Below the pieces are notes generated by a model. The model saw nothing but the letters and a program-made list of their open reading frames with translations. It did not search any database and had not been told where the DNA came from. This document shows, piece after piece, positions 1 to 11,243 of a stretch of 64,000 bases of DNA. The stretch lies in assembly GCA_033239525.1 (NCBI GenBank), contig BSYO01000003.1, positions 2,288,001 through 2,352,000 of the forward strand, read 5' to 3'. This stretch comes from Nepenthes gracilis. Lineage: Eukaryota > Streptophyta > Magnoliopsida > Caryophyllales > Nepenthaceae. Each line of letters starts with the position of its first letter. The stretch's first letter is position 1. A program made the position numbers and the translations under genes.

Positions 1-1300
1 CTCTGTTTTGCAGGACGGTCGAGACTAAAAAATGAACCTCCCAATTCAGAAAAAGTTTATTAAGGTTGACAGTCTTTCCTGCGGCCACGATGCTTCGCCG
101 GATCAAGTCTCCAACTTCAAAGTACCGCACTTTTACCTTCTTGTAGAAATAGCGCACAACTCGTTGGTAGGCTGCTGCTCGCAGCCTGGCGACATCGCGG
201 ACTTCCTCTAGCAAGTCTAGGTATTCTCAAATTTTTTGGAAGTTACCCGACGGGTTGAAAGACTCGACCCTAAGATTTGAAAGCCCGATCTCAACCAGAA
301 TTATTGCTTCAAACCCATAGCAGAAACTAAACGGAGTCTCACAAGTCGGTTCCTTTGGAGTTGTCCGATAAGACCATAGGACAGAGGGCAATTCGTCGAC
401 CCAGGAGCCCCCTGCGTCTTTCAGCTTGGTCTTCAGACCGTGGAGTAGCATACGGTTTGTGACCTCCACCTATCCAGATTGGTTTTGCGGAGTGCACAAA
501 GTGTGGACCGATTTAATGCTTAGAACTCAGGCTGATTACTTGGTCAAGCATTTTTATTAAATTGATTCCGTTGTCAGTCACGATGACCTTGGGAATACCA
601 AATCTACTGACTATGCTCTGGCGGATGAATTCTTAAGTGTTGTGCTCATTGATCTTGGCTAGTGAGGCAGCTTCAACCTACTTAGTGAAGTAGTAGATGC
701 CAGCGATGATGAACTTTCTTTGTCCAGTGGCAATTAAAAACGGGTCAAAAATATTGAGACCCCATTGTGCGAAAGGCCAATGAGCTTGGAGAGTCCTCAA
801 TTTAGCGGGCGGCTAGTGGTGAAAATTGCCGTGGAGTTGGCAATTTTCGTACTTCTTCACAAAGTCAAGCGCATCTCTCTTCATCATTGGCCAGTAATAT
901 CCTTGACGCATGATTTTGAATGCTAGGTTCTTTCTGCTGATATGCGACCCGCAGATTCCAAGGTGGACTTCGCTCAAGGCATAGTCTGTCTCCTCGGGGG
1001 TTGACCACCTGAGATAAGGGATCGAGTAGCCACTGCAATATAACCTCCCATCGACCATGGTATACCAGCCGGTTGTCTTATTGTTCCGCTTTACTTCATT
1101 TGCGTCGTCTGGTAGTGCTCCGTCTGTTAGATACCTCTGGTAAGGCGTCATCCAGCTTTCGGTATCGAAGATTTGTATTGATTCCCGTTCCTCCATGTTG
1201 GGAGTACTTAAGACCTCCCGCATGTCCTTCGAGTATTGTTCTGAGTTTTCGGCCACCGCTGCTCTGGCTAGTTGGTCGACCTTCCATTCTCAATTTTAGG
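1..1300 (-). pseudogene. gypsy integrase, degenerate
   Basis: Two open pieces (1256-813 and 469-227) carry typical Ty3/gypsy integrase sequence. The first holds the HHCC-like zinc-binding region, including the stretch RQGYYWPMMKRDA, followed by KKYENCQ where relatives have two cysteines (C-x2-C); the first cysteine reads as tyrosine here. The second piece holds the later part with WVDELPSVLWSYRTTPKE, the usual end of the catalytic core. Between them the frame is broken by stops. It would have inserted the element's cDNA into the genome. It is a decayed copy, truncated by the window edge. Confidence 0.85.
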
Positions 1301-1330
1301 AATGTGAACAAGGGTTACTTTATCAAATCT

Positions 1331-2098
1331 TCAGCTGGCTTCCTTTACCTTGGCCAAGTGGGGATTATATGTTTCAAAATTCCCGTTAACTTGGTCGATG
1401 GCCAGTTTAGAGTCATTGTAGATAGTTAATTGCTTAGCAGAACACTCTTTAGCTAGTCTTAACCGAACCAACAGGGTTTCGTATTCGGCAAAATTGTTGA
1501 TGGCCAGGAAATCAAGTCTAAGGCAATACTTCACCTCAAACCCATCAGGGGTCCTCAGGGCCACTCCGACGCCGCTGCTTGAATTCGTAGACGATCTGTC
1601 TACGTTGAGAACACATTTAAGTTCCTCCCCGTGTAGTCCTGTGTCTTCGGAGCCGTTCATCAGGAATTGGATCGTGGCCTCAACAATAAAAATGAGAAGG
1701 GCCTGCCCATTGATAGCCAGCTTGGACCAAAATTCGATGTCGAACTCACCCAACTCGATTGTCCATTTTACCAACCATCCAAAAACATCAGGTTTCTGGA
1801 GGATGTTCTTCAAAGGCTCGTTGGTTAGAACTATCACACGGTGCGCCTGGAAATAGGGCCTCAGTTTTCGGATGGAGAAGATAAGTGACAATGCTAACTT
1901 TCCTACGCGTGGGTAGTGCGTTTCTGCACTGGTTAACATTTTACTCACGTAGTAGATCGGTCGCTGAGCGTCAAAGTCCTGACGTACGAGGATGGAGCGG
2001 AGAGCCACATCCGACACTATCGTAAAAGTGTACAGCACTTTTCCGTCCTTGGGTGATGTTAAGTGGTGGACTACCAGGTACGGCTTAAATTCGTCCAA
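1331..2098 (-). pseudogene. gypsy RNase H plus second (archaeal-type) RNase H
   Basis: A 255-residue open stretch. Residues 1 to about 120 match the RNase H that follows Ty3/gypsy reverse transcriptase (IYYVSKMLTSAETHYP, then LRPYFQAHRVIVLTNEPL). From about residue 160 a second RNase H-like domain starts, with the acidic positions in VDRSS, AEYETLL and NDSKLAI. Such tandem RNase H domains are known from Tat elements. The domains would degrade the RNA strand during reverse transcription. The open frame is longer than for the element's other proteins, but flanking stops separate it from the reverse transcriptase and integrase. Confidence 0.85.
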
Positions 2099-2099
2099 G

Positions 2100-2990
2100 G
2101 TTGCCTAATATTCTGCAGTCCACTGGAATTCGTTAGCCTTTGTCCCTCTTAAAGCTTGAAGAACGGCTAGTACTTGTCTCCTGACTTGGCCATGAAACTA
2201 GACAAGGCCGCCAGTCTTCCTATTAGCCTTTGGACGTCTTTGACACTCTAGGGTGGTGTCATGTCCACAAGGGCCTTGATCTTCTCTGGGCTCGCTTTGA
2301 TCCCCCGTTGGAAGATGACGAACCCCAAAAATTTCACCGAGGATACTCCAAAGGCGCATTTAGAGGGATTGAGCTTTATCTAATGCGTGCGGAGCACCTC
2401 GAAGGATTCAACCAGATCACAAATATGATCATTGGTGATCTTACTTTTGACGAACATGTCGTTGACGTATACCTCCATATTGCGGCCGATCTGATTTTTA
2501 AATATTTTGTTCACGAGCTGCTGATAAGTTCCTCCCACGTTATTTAGGCCGAAGGGCATTACCCTATTACAGTAGATACCTTAGTCTGTCATGAACAAAG
2601 TATGCTCATCGTCCTCAGGACTCATTTGGATCTGGTTATAACCCGAGTAAGCGTCCATGAAGCTCAGGAGTTCGTGGCGGATGTCGAGTCCACCAAGAGG
2701 TCGATTCTGAGTAAAGGGAAGCTGTCTTTCGGACAAACTTTATTGACGTCAGTGAAGTCGATACACATTCGCCATTTTTCATTACTTTTTTTACCAGAAT
2801 GACGTTGGATAGTCAATCCGAGTACTGAACTTCTTTGATGAAGCCAACGTCTAGTAGCTTTTTTACTTCCTTCCGGATGGTAATCAACTTTTTCATGGAG
2901 TGGTTTCTCCACTTCTGCCAGATAGGCTTGCGGCCAGGATCGAGACACAACTTGTGGACCATTACTTCGACCGAAATTTCAAGCATGTCA
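2100..2990 (-). pseudogene. gypsy reverse transcriptase, degenerate
   Basis: The open piece 2948-2664 carries the reverse-transcriptase start with KWRMCIDFTDVNKVCPKDSF, typical of Ty3/gypsy. Further along the minus strand, near 2476-2452, the catalytic box normally read as YVDD appears as YVND, so one of the two metal-binding aspartates is asparagine. Stops and frameshifts separate the pieces. It is a relic and cannot be active as read. Confidence 0.85.
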
Positions 2991-2999
2991 GCGGGTGTC

Positions 3000-3690
3000 T
3001 ATACGAAGACGTCAGCGTTCTGTCGTAAAAACGTAACCAGCTCGTTGCGCAGTGTACCAGTGAGTGAGCCCCCGATTAGTACGCACATCTCGGATCTTCG
3101 GATTCAGAAGGATTAGATCGGTGGCTTCACCAAATTGCACTTGTTGCAGAGTGGCTTCGTTTCGATGGTCAGGTTCCCCTGCTGCTTTATTGGTGCCACT
3201 GGGCGCAATTTGGGACATATAGTATGTCCTCCCAGTGACTTGGTCACCTAGCACCTTACCGATACCGCATGCTGTTAGAAATTTCATCGTGATGTGCGGT
3301 ATTGAGGTGACAGCTCCGAATGCAGTTAGGCACGGGCGACCTAGAATGACATTGTACACGAATGGCAGATCGACCACCACGAGGGTGAGCTTGCGGCTTG
3401 CCGTTGTGGGATACGTTCCAGGGTGACCTTCAGTTGGATTGTCCCTTGGACGGTCACTGGTTCGTTGTCCAAGCTGTAGAGTGAGCTTTTGGCAGGTTTC
3501 AATTGATTCTTTTTTAAACCAACTTTAAAAAACATATCAAGGTAAAGCAAATTGCAAAAATATCTATTATCAATGAAGACTCGTTTCAGCTAGTAGTCGA
3601 CGCTACCGTCTGAAACGAGTGCAGATACAACGAGGGGATCAGCATGGGGGGAGATTACATGGTTCAAGTTATTGTCGCCAAAACTAATGA
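3000..3690 (-). pseudogene. gypsy aspartic protease region, degenerate
   Basis: Overlapping open pieces on the minus strand (3550-3341 and 3380-3012) look like the retropepsin region of Tat elements: LLYLDMF after the active site and VVDLPFVYNVILGRPCLTAF further on. The position expected to hold the D-T/S-G active-site triad, near 3582-3564, reads D-N-R, so the catalytic glycine is lost. The two pieces are in different frames, which implies at least one frameshift. The domain would have cut the Gag-Pol polyprotein. Confidence 0.75.
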
Positions 3691-3849
3691 TATTATCTTC
3701 TGTGTGCTGCTTCTTCTACCCAATTTGTTTCTCCTTGCGATCCATTGGGGTCTCAGCTGGTCGAGTGGCGATCATGTTGACCACCCCAACTGCGACCACA
3801 TTTCGTGGTGGGGAAGGCTTCGATCGTTCCCCACCTAAGGTCCCTGAGC

Positions 3850-5185
3850 TCTAACCAGGATTTTTGACAAACCTGGTGAGGTGTCCCCTGTGGATAAGCT
3901 CCTCGATTTCTCTCTGATGTGTCATGCAGTCTTCCGTAGATTGTCCGGGAGATGTGTCATGCAGCCTCGTATTTCGATTGATTTCCTCCCTCCGCATTCT
4001 TAAGTTGCTTTGGTCTCTTAAGGAACTTCTCCCCATGGATATGTATGAGGACGTTGGCGTGTGTGTCCGTCAAGGGCGTCAGGTTGGTCGGCCCATAGTC
4101 CCTCCTCTCTAGTGCTCCAACCCTGTGCTGCTTCCGATGGAAGAGGTCACCACCATTATGCTTTCTCTTTCCCACAGTTGGGAAAAAAACAAGACTGTTC
4201 GGTCTGCTCGGGACGCTTAGCCTCGTTGGCATCCTTCGTCGCTGCGTAGGCCCTGGTGATTCATTCTACCTCTTGAAGGTCTGCGAGTTCTTGTACGCCA
4301 GGTGCCTAAAGAGATCCCCATACATTAATGTAGAGATAAAACTGACAAACTTCATTTCCTCTGTCAACTTGGGGATTCTTCTCGCCTCCACTACGAAGCA
4401 ATCCAGAAACCTCCGTGGATTTTCTCCTTGCTTCTACTTGATATGGGAGAGATGCGACGGCTACTTCTCTTCTCAGCGGCTGGAGGCATACTGTGCCTCG
4501 AAGAGGTCGGAGAGTTCTTGGAAGCTCGCGATAGAATTTGAGGGGAGGCTGTGGAACTAGATATGGGCATCACCTTTCTGCGTGAGAGGAAAACAGTGGC
4601 ACATAGCTGTGTCATCCAACCCCTTGTAGACTTAGATGAGTGTGAAAATGCTTTAGGTGATCCATCGGATCAGCACTCCCATCATAAGAGTCAAAGGTTG
4701 GCATTTTAAACTTCGTCGGCATGGGACGGTTCAAAATCTGGGCCGCAAAGGGTGATCTGTCTAGATCCATGGCGTGTACGTCACCCTTGAGCACGCATCT
4801 AAAGATCTTCTCTACCCGCACATCCGCTGGGATTGCGTTGCCAGTTCTTTTGGAGTTGAGATATGTTCTCAACTTTGTCCTTTCTCTAGTGCGGCCAGTA
4901 GCCGGCAGGCTACTGCCGTCAGTGAATCTGATGGCCTGGGAGGCTTCCTCTTGGGCCTGAGACCTAGATTCCATCCGAGAATATTGGGGGTTCATTCGTT
5001 CCAAGATTTCCTCCGAAGTCATGCTGCCTGAACGTTCATCAGGCCTAGTTAACTTTGGGCCTGTGAGGATTCTAGTGTCTAAATGCTGGCCAGTCTTCTG
5101 GATTTTTTGGCCGGTTTCTTCTTCCTCGGGCCTCCTCTCCGAGAGGTCGGTGCAGGGGCTATTGCTGACGAAGCCCGCTACTATG
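3850..5185 (-). pseudogene. gypsy gag, main part, degenerate
   Basis: The minus-strand frame is open from the solo-LTR insertion point (5185) to 4612 and includes the retrotransposon gag start FKMPTFDSYDGSADPMDHLK. Downstream it degrades, with pieces in several frames; near 4036-3855 EDCMTHQREIEELIHRGHL is the usual end of Tat gag proteins. Gag would form the virus-like particle. It is interrupted upstream by the solo LTR, with its first codons on the far side (7838-7658). Confidence 0.8.
5181..5185. repeat. target-site duplication ctatg, left copy
   Basis: The five bases ctatg just before TGTCACGACC (5186) are repeated exactly after TATTACA (7653-7657). This marks a single integration of the element at 5186-7652. 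Confidence 0.85.
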
Positions 5186-7652
5186 TGTCACGACCCCGAA
5201 ACAGAATATACGCAGGTCAAAAATAAAATCAATAATAATGTTTTCATCAACCATAATAACCGAACCCAAGTGTGACAATCGTACACATGCAGGACCCGAC
5301 ATAATAAAACTCGCACAAAATCTCATCAGATATGAATCCAGGCAAACATAATACACGACCTGCTATCTATAATCGTAAGGGAGGTATCCAAATTTATAAC
5401 AACTCATCCACATAATACTATAATTTTAATATTTTTGCATACAATGATCAAGACCATCATCCGGCTATAAATAATCACCATTATACATCATCGGGATCAG
5501 AAATATACCAAACATAATATCTCCACTCACCAAAAAGGATATTCGAGCCCGATCACGTCCAAGCTCCTGCAAGCGTACCTATGCCACTACTCTGAAGGGA
5601 TAAAATATGAAAACATGAGTCTAAATTTCAGTAAATATCATCGTATAAAACAGTACTCATAAATCAGAAGCAGGAATATCGTATATCAATCACATAAAAT
5701 AAAACACAATGTCCGTGAAATCGCTGAAAACTGAGGAAATGTCTCGTACTAAATCATCGTCCATATTAAACAGTCCATCTGGGACATATTCGTAATAAAT
5801 AACAATCCGGTTAAACCTTATAGACGATATCATATCATATGATCCGAGGTCGCATTATATAATTGCAACCGTCACTACATCCGTGTGGGACACAAACCAT
5901 TGTCCGGATCTCAATCTCATAATGTAGAAATCGAGAGAAGACCGTCGAAACTAAAACATAAATTAAAATACGTTTTGGGTTTATCACGTATTTATACATA
6001 CGAGACATTTCTATTGCCCATCCATGGGCCAAACCACGTATTTCAAATCACAGTCCACCCAATTACATGTAAAAATACAAAGCATGTACGAAATTGGAGA
6101 ACCAAAAATCAATGATACCAACTTGAGAAAGGGTTTCCCTCGTCCTGTAACCACAGCTTATCGACTACGATTTAGGCCAGTAGCTCAAGGCCATCCATGT
6201 ACTCTGTCTACCATAAATTAGGAACTTGCTCACTATATTTTACCATCTGCGATTTTGTGTGCAACCTCAAGTTTTAGTTATATATTAGGACGTCTGAATA
6301 TATTAGTTCCGTCAATTCCTTACGATGGTTCTCAATTAAATACACAGTGGGGCAGGTCAACTATTAAACGTCTTAACCTTCCTTCCGGCGGAAATAACCT
6401 ATCATATACGTGCTCGTCGGGAGCGGTACCAATATCTCATGCCTTGGATCACATAAACGACTCTCGGGTCTTAGACCGCCATGGTCCCGTAGTGACCCCG
6501 CCCCCGACAGCATGTATGATTAGTGCAGGGCCTGGTTCATGGTTTTGCAATATACAGAACACAAACATACATATATATACTATCCAGGTGTCCGAAAACC
6601 CTCCAAAACATAAATGCTTATGTAAAACTACCGCACAACCAGTAAAATATATGTGCATGTACATAATTAATAAACATGGTCTATATAAAAATACATGCAT
6701 GTTAGTAAAATCTCCTCACAATAGTCAAAATGCATTGGAAATTAAATCAGACTAAGAATAGGGTTAGATGATACTTGCTTTAACATCATACTTCGCAGAT
6801 CTAATGAAATGATGTCCCAAAGCACCCGATCTAGGCATTTCTCTCTCCTTTGCTGCATCCTTTGTCTCTCCTCCGCGTGCCCTCCTTCCTCTCTCCTCTA
6901 CACACGACCACCGCCCCGGCACTGCTGCTGCCGCCGCTCCTCTGCCGCCGCTCGACCATCGTGCCTCCTCACGTTGCCGTCGCCGGCCTCCTCGGCCTCA
7001 CTGAGCTGGTGCCGACGCTGAAATTGCTGCGCTGTCGCCTCCTCTCTCTCATCAAGTGACTTCTCTCCTTCGCACCACGCCGCCGCCGCCTCAGCCTACG
7101 CTACGCCACAGCTCACCACTACAACCATTGATGTCACCACTACCACCCCAAACGGCCGCCGTTGACTTTTTTGGCATCGATTTTCTCACCCAGCGCCACC
7201 GCCGCCTCAACCCCCGATCGCCGTGGCCTCACCTACGACAATCGCAGCCTCCCCACAACCACCACACATCGCCGTTGATGCCGATTCTAAGCCACCAGCC
7301 CCTTCTCCTCTCTCCTCCTCTCCCTTCTTCCTCCTTCTCTGCAAACACTAGCCCCCTGCACTCTCTCTCCCTGACTCTGTCTCTGCTTCCTCTTTCTCAT
7401 CTTTTTCTTCATTTTTTTTGTTTATATATATATATATATATTTTTTTTATTTTTATTTTTATTTTTATTTTTTCTTTATTCTAAAATCCGATCAGTACTC
7501 AAACGATAATACAGATGCACCTTGGGCACCACTCCGCACTCCTGATCATTCTAAAAAATTTTATAATATTTTAATTTATTTTTACCACGTTCAAAAATAC
7601 CCAAAATCATAATTAATATTAAAATAATCAAAATGGGATCCGGAATATTACA
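5186..7652 (+). mobile_element. solo LTR, 2467 bp, inserted in the gypsy gag
   Basis: Begins TGTCACGACC, ends GGAATATTACA, and is flanked by a perfect 5-bp duplication (ctatg). No reverse transcriptase, integrase or other element protein is visible inside, so it fits a solo LTR or a very large LTR without an internal part. Within it lie an AT-rich first part, a C-rich CTCTCC/CCGCC block at about 6830-7330, and a (TA)n tract near 7425-7440 followed by T-rich sequence. Diverged relatives occur at 44671-47303 and about 48690-50231. The TGTCACGACC start resembles LTRs of plant Ty3/gypsy elements, which is an inference. Open frames inside it, such as the proline/leucine-rich one at 7056-7484, look like composition artefacts. 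Confidence 0.8.
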
Positions 7653-7657
7653 CTATG
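7653..7657. repeat. target-site duplication ctatg, right copy
   Basis: Exact copy of 5181-5185, immediately after the solo LTR end TATTACA. The gypsy sequence resumes here. Confidence 0.85.
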
Positions 7658-7838
7658 TGTGCTCCTGGCGGGAATGGAGCATTTTATTCGTATTCTGCAT
7701 GTGCTCCACCAGATTTTAAAAGAAAGGTGTTGGCACCCCGTTGACCGCTCCATTGACCACGGCACCAGCAGCGAGATCCTAGTTGGGCGAGGTCACGTCT
7801 TTTGCGGGCTCGTTGACTTGCACCCTCCTGTTCACCAT
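7658..7838 (-). pseudogene. gypsy gag, first codons
   Basis: On the minus strand an ATG at 7838 starts MVNRRVQVNEPAKDVTSPN, then an in-frame stop, then further gag-like sequence up to the solo-LTR insertion point. It is the N-terminal end of the gag that continues at 5185. The start was chosen because it is the first ATG after the leader that follows the primer binding site. It is damaged by at least two in-frame stops. Confidence 0.6.
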
Positions 7839-7914
7839 TTTAGCTGATGACGTGGGTTTAGAAGGTAAAGTTGAGGAAAATATCTAGGCAAAATGGTTTG
7901 CTTTTTGTAAGCGT

Positions 7915-7933
7915 TTCCTACACACGGCGTCAA
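7915..7933 (-). other. probable primer binding site of the gypsy element
   Basis: Right after the LTR end on the minus strand the sequence reads TTGACGCCGTGTGTAGGAA. This resembles the TTGGCGCCGT-type primer binding sites of Tat and Athila elements, with a few mutations. The exact tRNA was not determined. Confidence 0.6.
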
Positions 7934-8901
7934 TGATGTGTCTTGGATCTAAATTTCAAACAGATTTGGATCAAGTAGATCGTTTGAGTCCATTTTTGTC
8001 CGCCGAGTTCGGATCCTTCGTCCACAACTAAAAATAAGAGGTTAAGCGTCGGTTGGATATTATCCAATCGAAAATATTCCGACATTCAAGTCAGTAAATT
8101 GCATTTAAGTTTGGAAGGTAAAAGTAACAAAAGCGATGAAAATGCGGAGAGTGTTGAGATGGGTGTGTGCTCTCGTCGAGAGAGGTTTTGAGGCATGTGA
8201 GAAGCATAAACTCTAAGTACTGTATTCAGGAGTGAGGATTGCACTCCTGAAAGCGTGGAAGTTTTACAGAAGATGGCTTCTCTTGGGCAAATTGGAAGAA
8301 CTGAGGGGGTAAGATCGTTAGGGTATGCAAATATTTGTGAGTGAATTCAAGCGTGTCTAAAAAGCGTCTTTGAAAAACCTCCCCTTGGAGTAAAGACTTT
8401 GTAGCATTTTATAGGCGTTGTCCTAGGCAGCCTTCCTTATGTGGAAGGGTTTGATTTCCATACTCTATTGGGATTACCTCCTCTTTTGGCGGAGAGTCTT
8501 TATGGCAGTAACGATCGCTGCCTTGATTACCTTCCTTCTACATTTTTATAACCGTTAGAGTTAGTAGCAGATAATGAGAGGATTCTGGCGCCTTTCTTTA
8601 AGGATGCGCGTTGGATCTGCTAATAATCGTTAATGATTGGATTGCCTTCTCTGAGGAACGCGCAATCAGGGGAAAAGACCGTTGCTGGTCGTAGACAGAT
8701 GCGTGGGCCAAGTTGGGTTGGGCCGCGTTAAGCTTGGTCTTCAAGTGATCAAGATTTCGGTCAACAAAAGTGTTAACCGTTTTGGAAGTTGGCCGTCCAA
8801 GTTATCTATCTAAATTTCTCCGTGGCATTGACCGTTTTAGCGTAAATGGGCTGTAATAATTCTGGGTTGTCACTCATTTCTGGGTCAGCCCATTACTGAC
8901 A
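7934..8901 (-). repeat. 5' LTR of the gypsy element (968 bp)
   Basis: On the minus strand it starts TGTCAGTAATGGGC (8901) and ends ACACATCA just before the primer binding site. A TATA-like CCTATAAAATGC lies near 8420-8408 on the minus strand and could be its promoter. The partner LTR is outside the window, so the boundaries rest on TG..CA ends and the adjacent primer site. Confidence 0.65.
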
Positions 8902-10888
8902 TACCGATCATAATTAAAAAACATGTACAATTACAAAGCACTCCAAATTTACATTGATTGGCAAAACAAATGGGGGCAAAATTATCATTGCCTGACACCG
9001 TCGTGTTTGAAATATCGTTATTAATTTAGTTCAAGCTTAAAGAATTGTCCACAATTAACTAGATGGATATATTGTCTATTAATATTTTTAATAGATTTAA
9101 AATACAACCTGAAAAACTCATTGTTCGACCTCTCAAATATGGCTAGTGAAATAATTAATAACAGAATATATATTGTGAAACTAAACTTAAAATATTAATT
9201 ATTCGACATTATAAAATAGTTTAAAGTGTAAACTGCTTAGATAGGCATTTGATCATGGAATGAAGAATCTTGCTTCTTTTAAAAAAAGCAGGATCATGCT
9301 TCTCTCAGTTATACCATCAACTTTAAAAAATTCAACAATTAAAATTTAAATATTATATAATAATATATAAATAATTATTTTTATTAAAAATATTTTTAAT
9401 ATTTTACTTAATATTCAATAAATATTAATATTTTAAAAATAAATTAAAAATATAAATATATTTAATATTTTTTATTTTTTAAATTTAAATATTCAATTAA
9501 AATTCAATTATCCCATAAAAAAAAAGTAAGACCGTGCACTGCGACGTCAACAATGATAAAAAATTTATAAATATTTTTGGACCGTCAACATCAATAAAAT
9601 TAGATCCTTATTCAAGGACCCTTTTAGTGCTTGAGCCAATCAACGAAAAAGGCTCAACAAATATTCTCACTATATTGGGCCATCATTTTTGTTATGAAAT
9701 AGGTAATTATTTTTTGTCCTTTAGTATTTTAAATTGTTTTGTATTATTATTTATTTTAAGTATTTGGATATAATTCATAAAAATATTCCAACTCTATAAT
9801 CTCATTTATATATTAACAGCATGCAGCATCAGAATTCCAAGATTCAGGCCTTGTTTTTGTAGCTATTCGGTTTAAATTTATTTATTAAATATTTATTGAT
9901 AATTATTTATTTAAAATAAATAATATTCAATAAGTATAATTTAAAATATAACATATTAAGAGAATATTGTCGAATTATGGGTTACGTCTACTTGGACCAT
10001 TTACATATTTGACTTGTTATCCGGTGACTTGAGAAAAGACACTTGTATATACACAAGGGTTAATTCTAAATTGGATGACGTTTGAAAAATGTTTAAGGGA
10101 TGCTCGAGTGGGATATCCAGAATGCCAAATATCTGAGGCGTTCGAGGGACGCTCAAGCGAGACTTCTAGAATGTAACGCACCCAATGCGCGCTCGAGGGA
10201 CTGCTCTTGTGCCAAACGCAATAGGTGTGCGTTTCGACAGGTACTTGAGTACTAATTCACAATATAAAAATGCACTAACCTATTTTTTAGGATAACCACT
10301 TTATAATTTTGAGATCTAGAGAGTGCCGATTCAACGAGAAAAATAAGAGAAAGAGACAAAAGGGGAAAGAGAAAGACTCGAGTATCCAAGCAAGTTCTAA
10401 ATCAAGTTTTAATTTTCACTAATATTGAATATACTGTTATTGAAGTTGAAAAAAACGTTTTATTTATTGTATTTTTTGTATTATATTTATTATTATTTGA
10501 GCTTATTTGTGACAAGATATTGTGTCATTGTAATTTGTGTAATTGAATTTATTGTGTAGTAGATATATTTTAAATATATTATCCCGTAATTTTTTTCTCA
10601 TTATTAAAAAAATATTTAATATAAAATTACGTATAATTTTATCATTTATGATTATTATTTACTTATTGTGCATTACTAATTATATTTTTTTGTTTAAATA
10701 AGTTATTTGAGTCCCAATAAATATTTTATTAAAAATAAACCTAAATATACGATTATGAATTCAGAAATTAATATAGCTTTACCGACCTTTGTATTTGTTG
10801 AAACGCAAAGTCGCCTTCTCGGCTTCACCCCGCGCAATTCAAAAACCCTAATCTCTCCCTCATCTCCGCTCACTTAGAACTTCCCTAA
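8902..10888. other. AT-rich intergenic region
   Basis: No supportable gene. It holds long A/T tracts (about 9330-9500, 10430-10700) and, at about 10088-10245, a GC-richer patch with repeated CTCGAG-like words. The open frame at 9534-9773 has no recognisable domain. The last 100 bases should contain the promoter and 5' untranslated region of the NF-YC13-like gene; no convincing TATA box was seen. Confidence 0.5.
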
Positions 10889-11242
10889 ATGGCAGAAGGA
10901 GAAGATAGCACAGAGACGGTTAAACCTGCATTCCCTGTCGGCCGAGTGAAGAAGATCGTGAAACTCGATAGAGACATTTCCAAACTCACCTCTGAAGCTC
11001 TGTTTCTCATATCACGCTCTGCCGAGCTTTTTCTTCAATTCCTCTCCGAGAGATCGGCAGAAGTCGCGGCCGAGAAGAAGCGAAGGATTGTGAAGATTGA
11101 GCACTTGAGAATCGCCGTTAAAAGGCACCAGCCGACTAGCGATTTTTTACTCGATTCCTTTCCTCCTCCTCGCTCCCCCGATCATCCTGCCAGCAACCGT
11201 CCTCCGTCTAAGGCCGTTAAAGATTATCCGGCCCCTGGTTAG
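10889..11242 (+). CDS. NF-YC13-like histone-fold protein (CBF/NF-Y family), tail shifted out of frame
   Basis: A 117-residue frame in a single exon. Residues about 15-92 form a CBFD/NFYB/HMF histone fold: PVGRVKKIVKLD, SEALFLISRSAELFLQFL and HLRIAVKRHQPTSDFLLDS closely resemble Arabidopsis NF-YC13 and the small histone-fold subunit of DNA polymerase epsilon. Members pair with a second histone-fold protein and act in the nucleus. The frame stops right after KDYPAPG, but the conserved tail TRRIDSFFRK is encoded immediately downstream in the +1 frame (from 11244). So either a frameshift truncates this copy or the assembly has an error. The start is the only ATG ahead of the fold and follows a C/T-rich leader. 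The family call is firm; the exact function is inferred. Confidence 0.85.
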   Translation: MAEGEDSTETVKPAFPVGRVKKIVKLDRDISKLTSEALFLISRSAELFLQFLSERSAEVAAEKKRRIVKIEHLRIAVKRHQPTSDFLLDSFPPPRSPDHPASNRPPSKAVKDYPAPG

Positions 11243-11243
11243 T

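Larger units (their letters stand above)
1..8901 (-). mobile_element. Ty3/gypsy LTR retrotransposon, Tat-like lineage, degenerate, 3' end outside window
   Basis: Read on the minus strand the order is LTR (8901-7934), primer binding site, gag, protease, reverse transcriptase, RNase H, a second (archaeal-type) RNase H, then integrase reaching position 1. The dual RNase H placed before integrase is the hallmark of the Tat lineage of plant Ty3/gypsy elements. The coding part is broken by many stops and frameshifts, and a 2.47-kb solo LTR sits inside gag, so it cannot be autonomous. The 3' LTR must lie to the left of the window. Lineage assignment is from domain order and motif resemblance only; a domain search would settle it. 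Confidence 0.9.

Noticed and set aside
7056..7484. 142-residue proline/leucine-rich open frame
   Set aside because: Lies in the C-rich block of the solo LTR, continues into a TA/TTTTA microsatellite, and has no domain. The related copy near 46289-46990 gives unrelated frames.
9534..9773. 79-residue open frame in AT-rich DNA
   Set aside because: No recognisable domain, no splice context, ends in low-complexity hydrophobic sequence; looks like chance.
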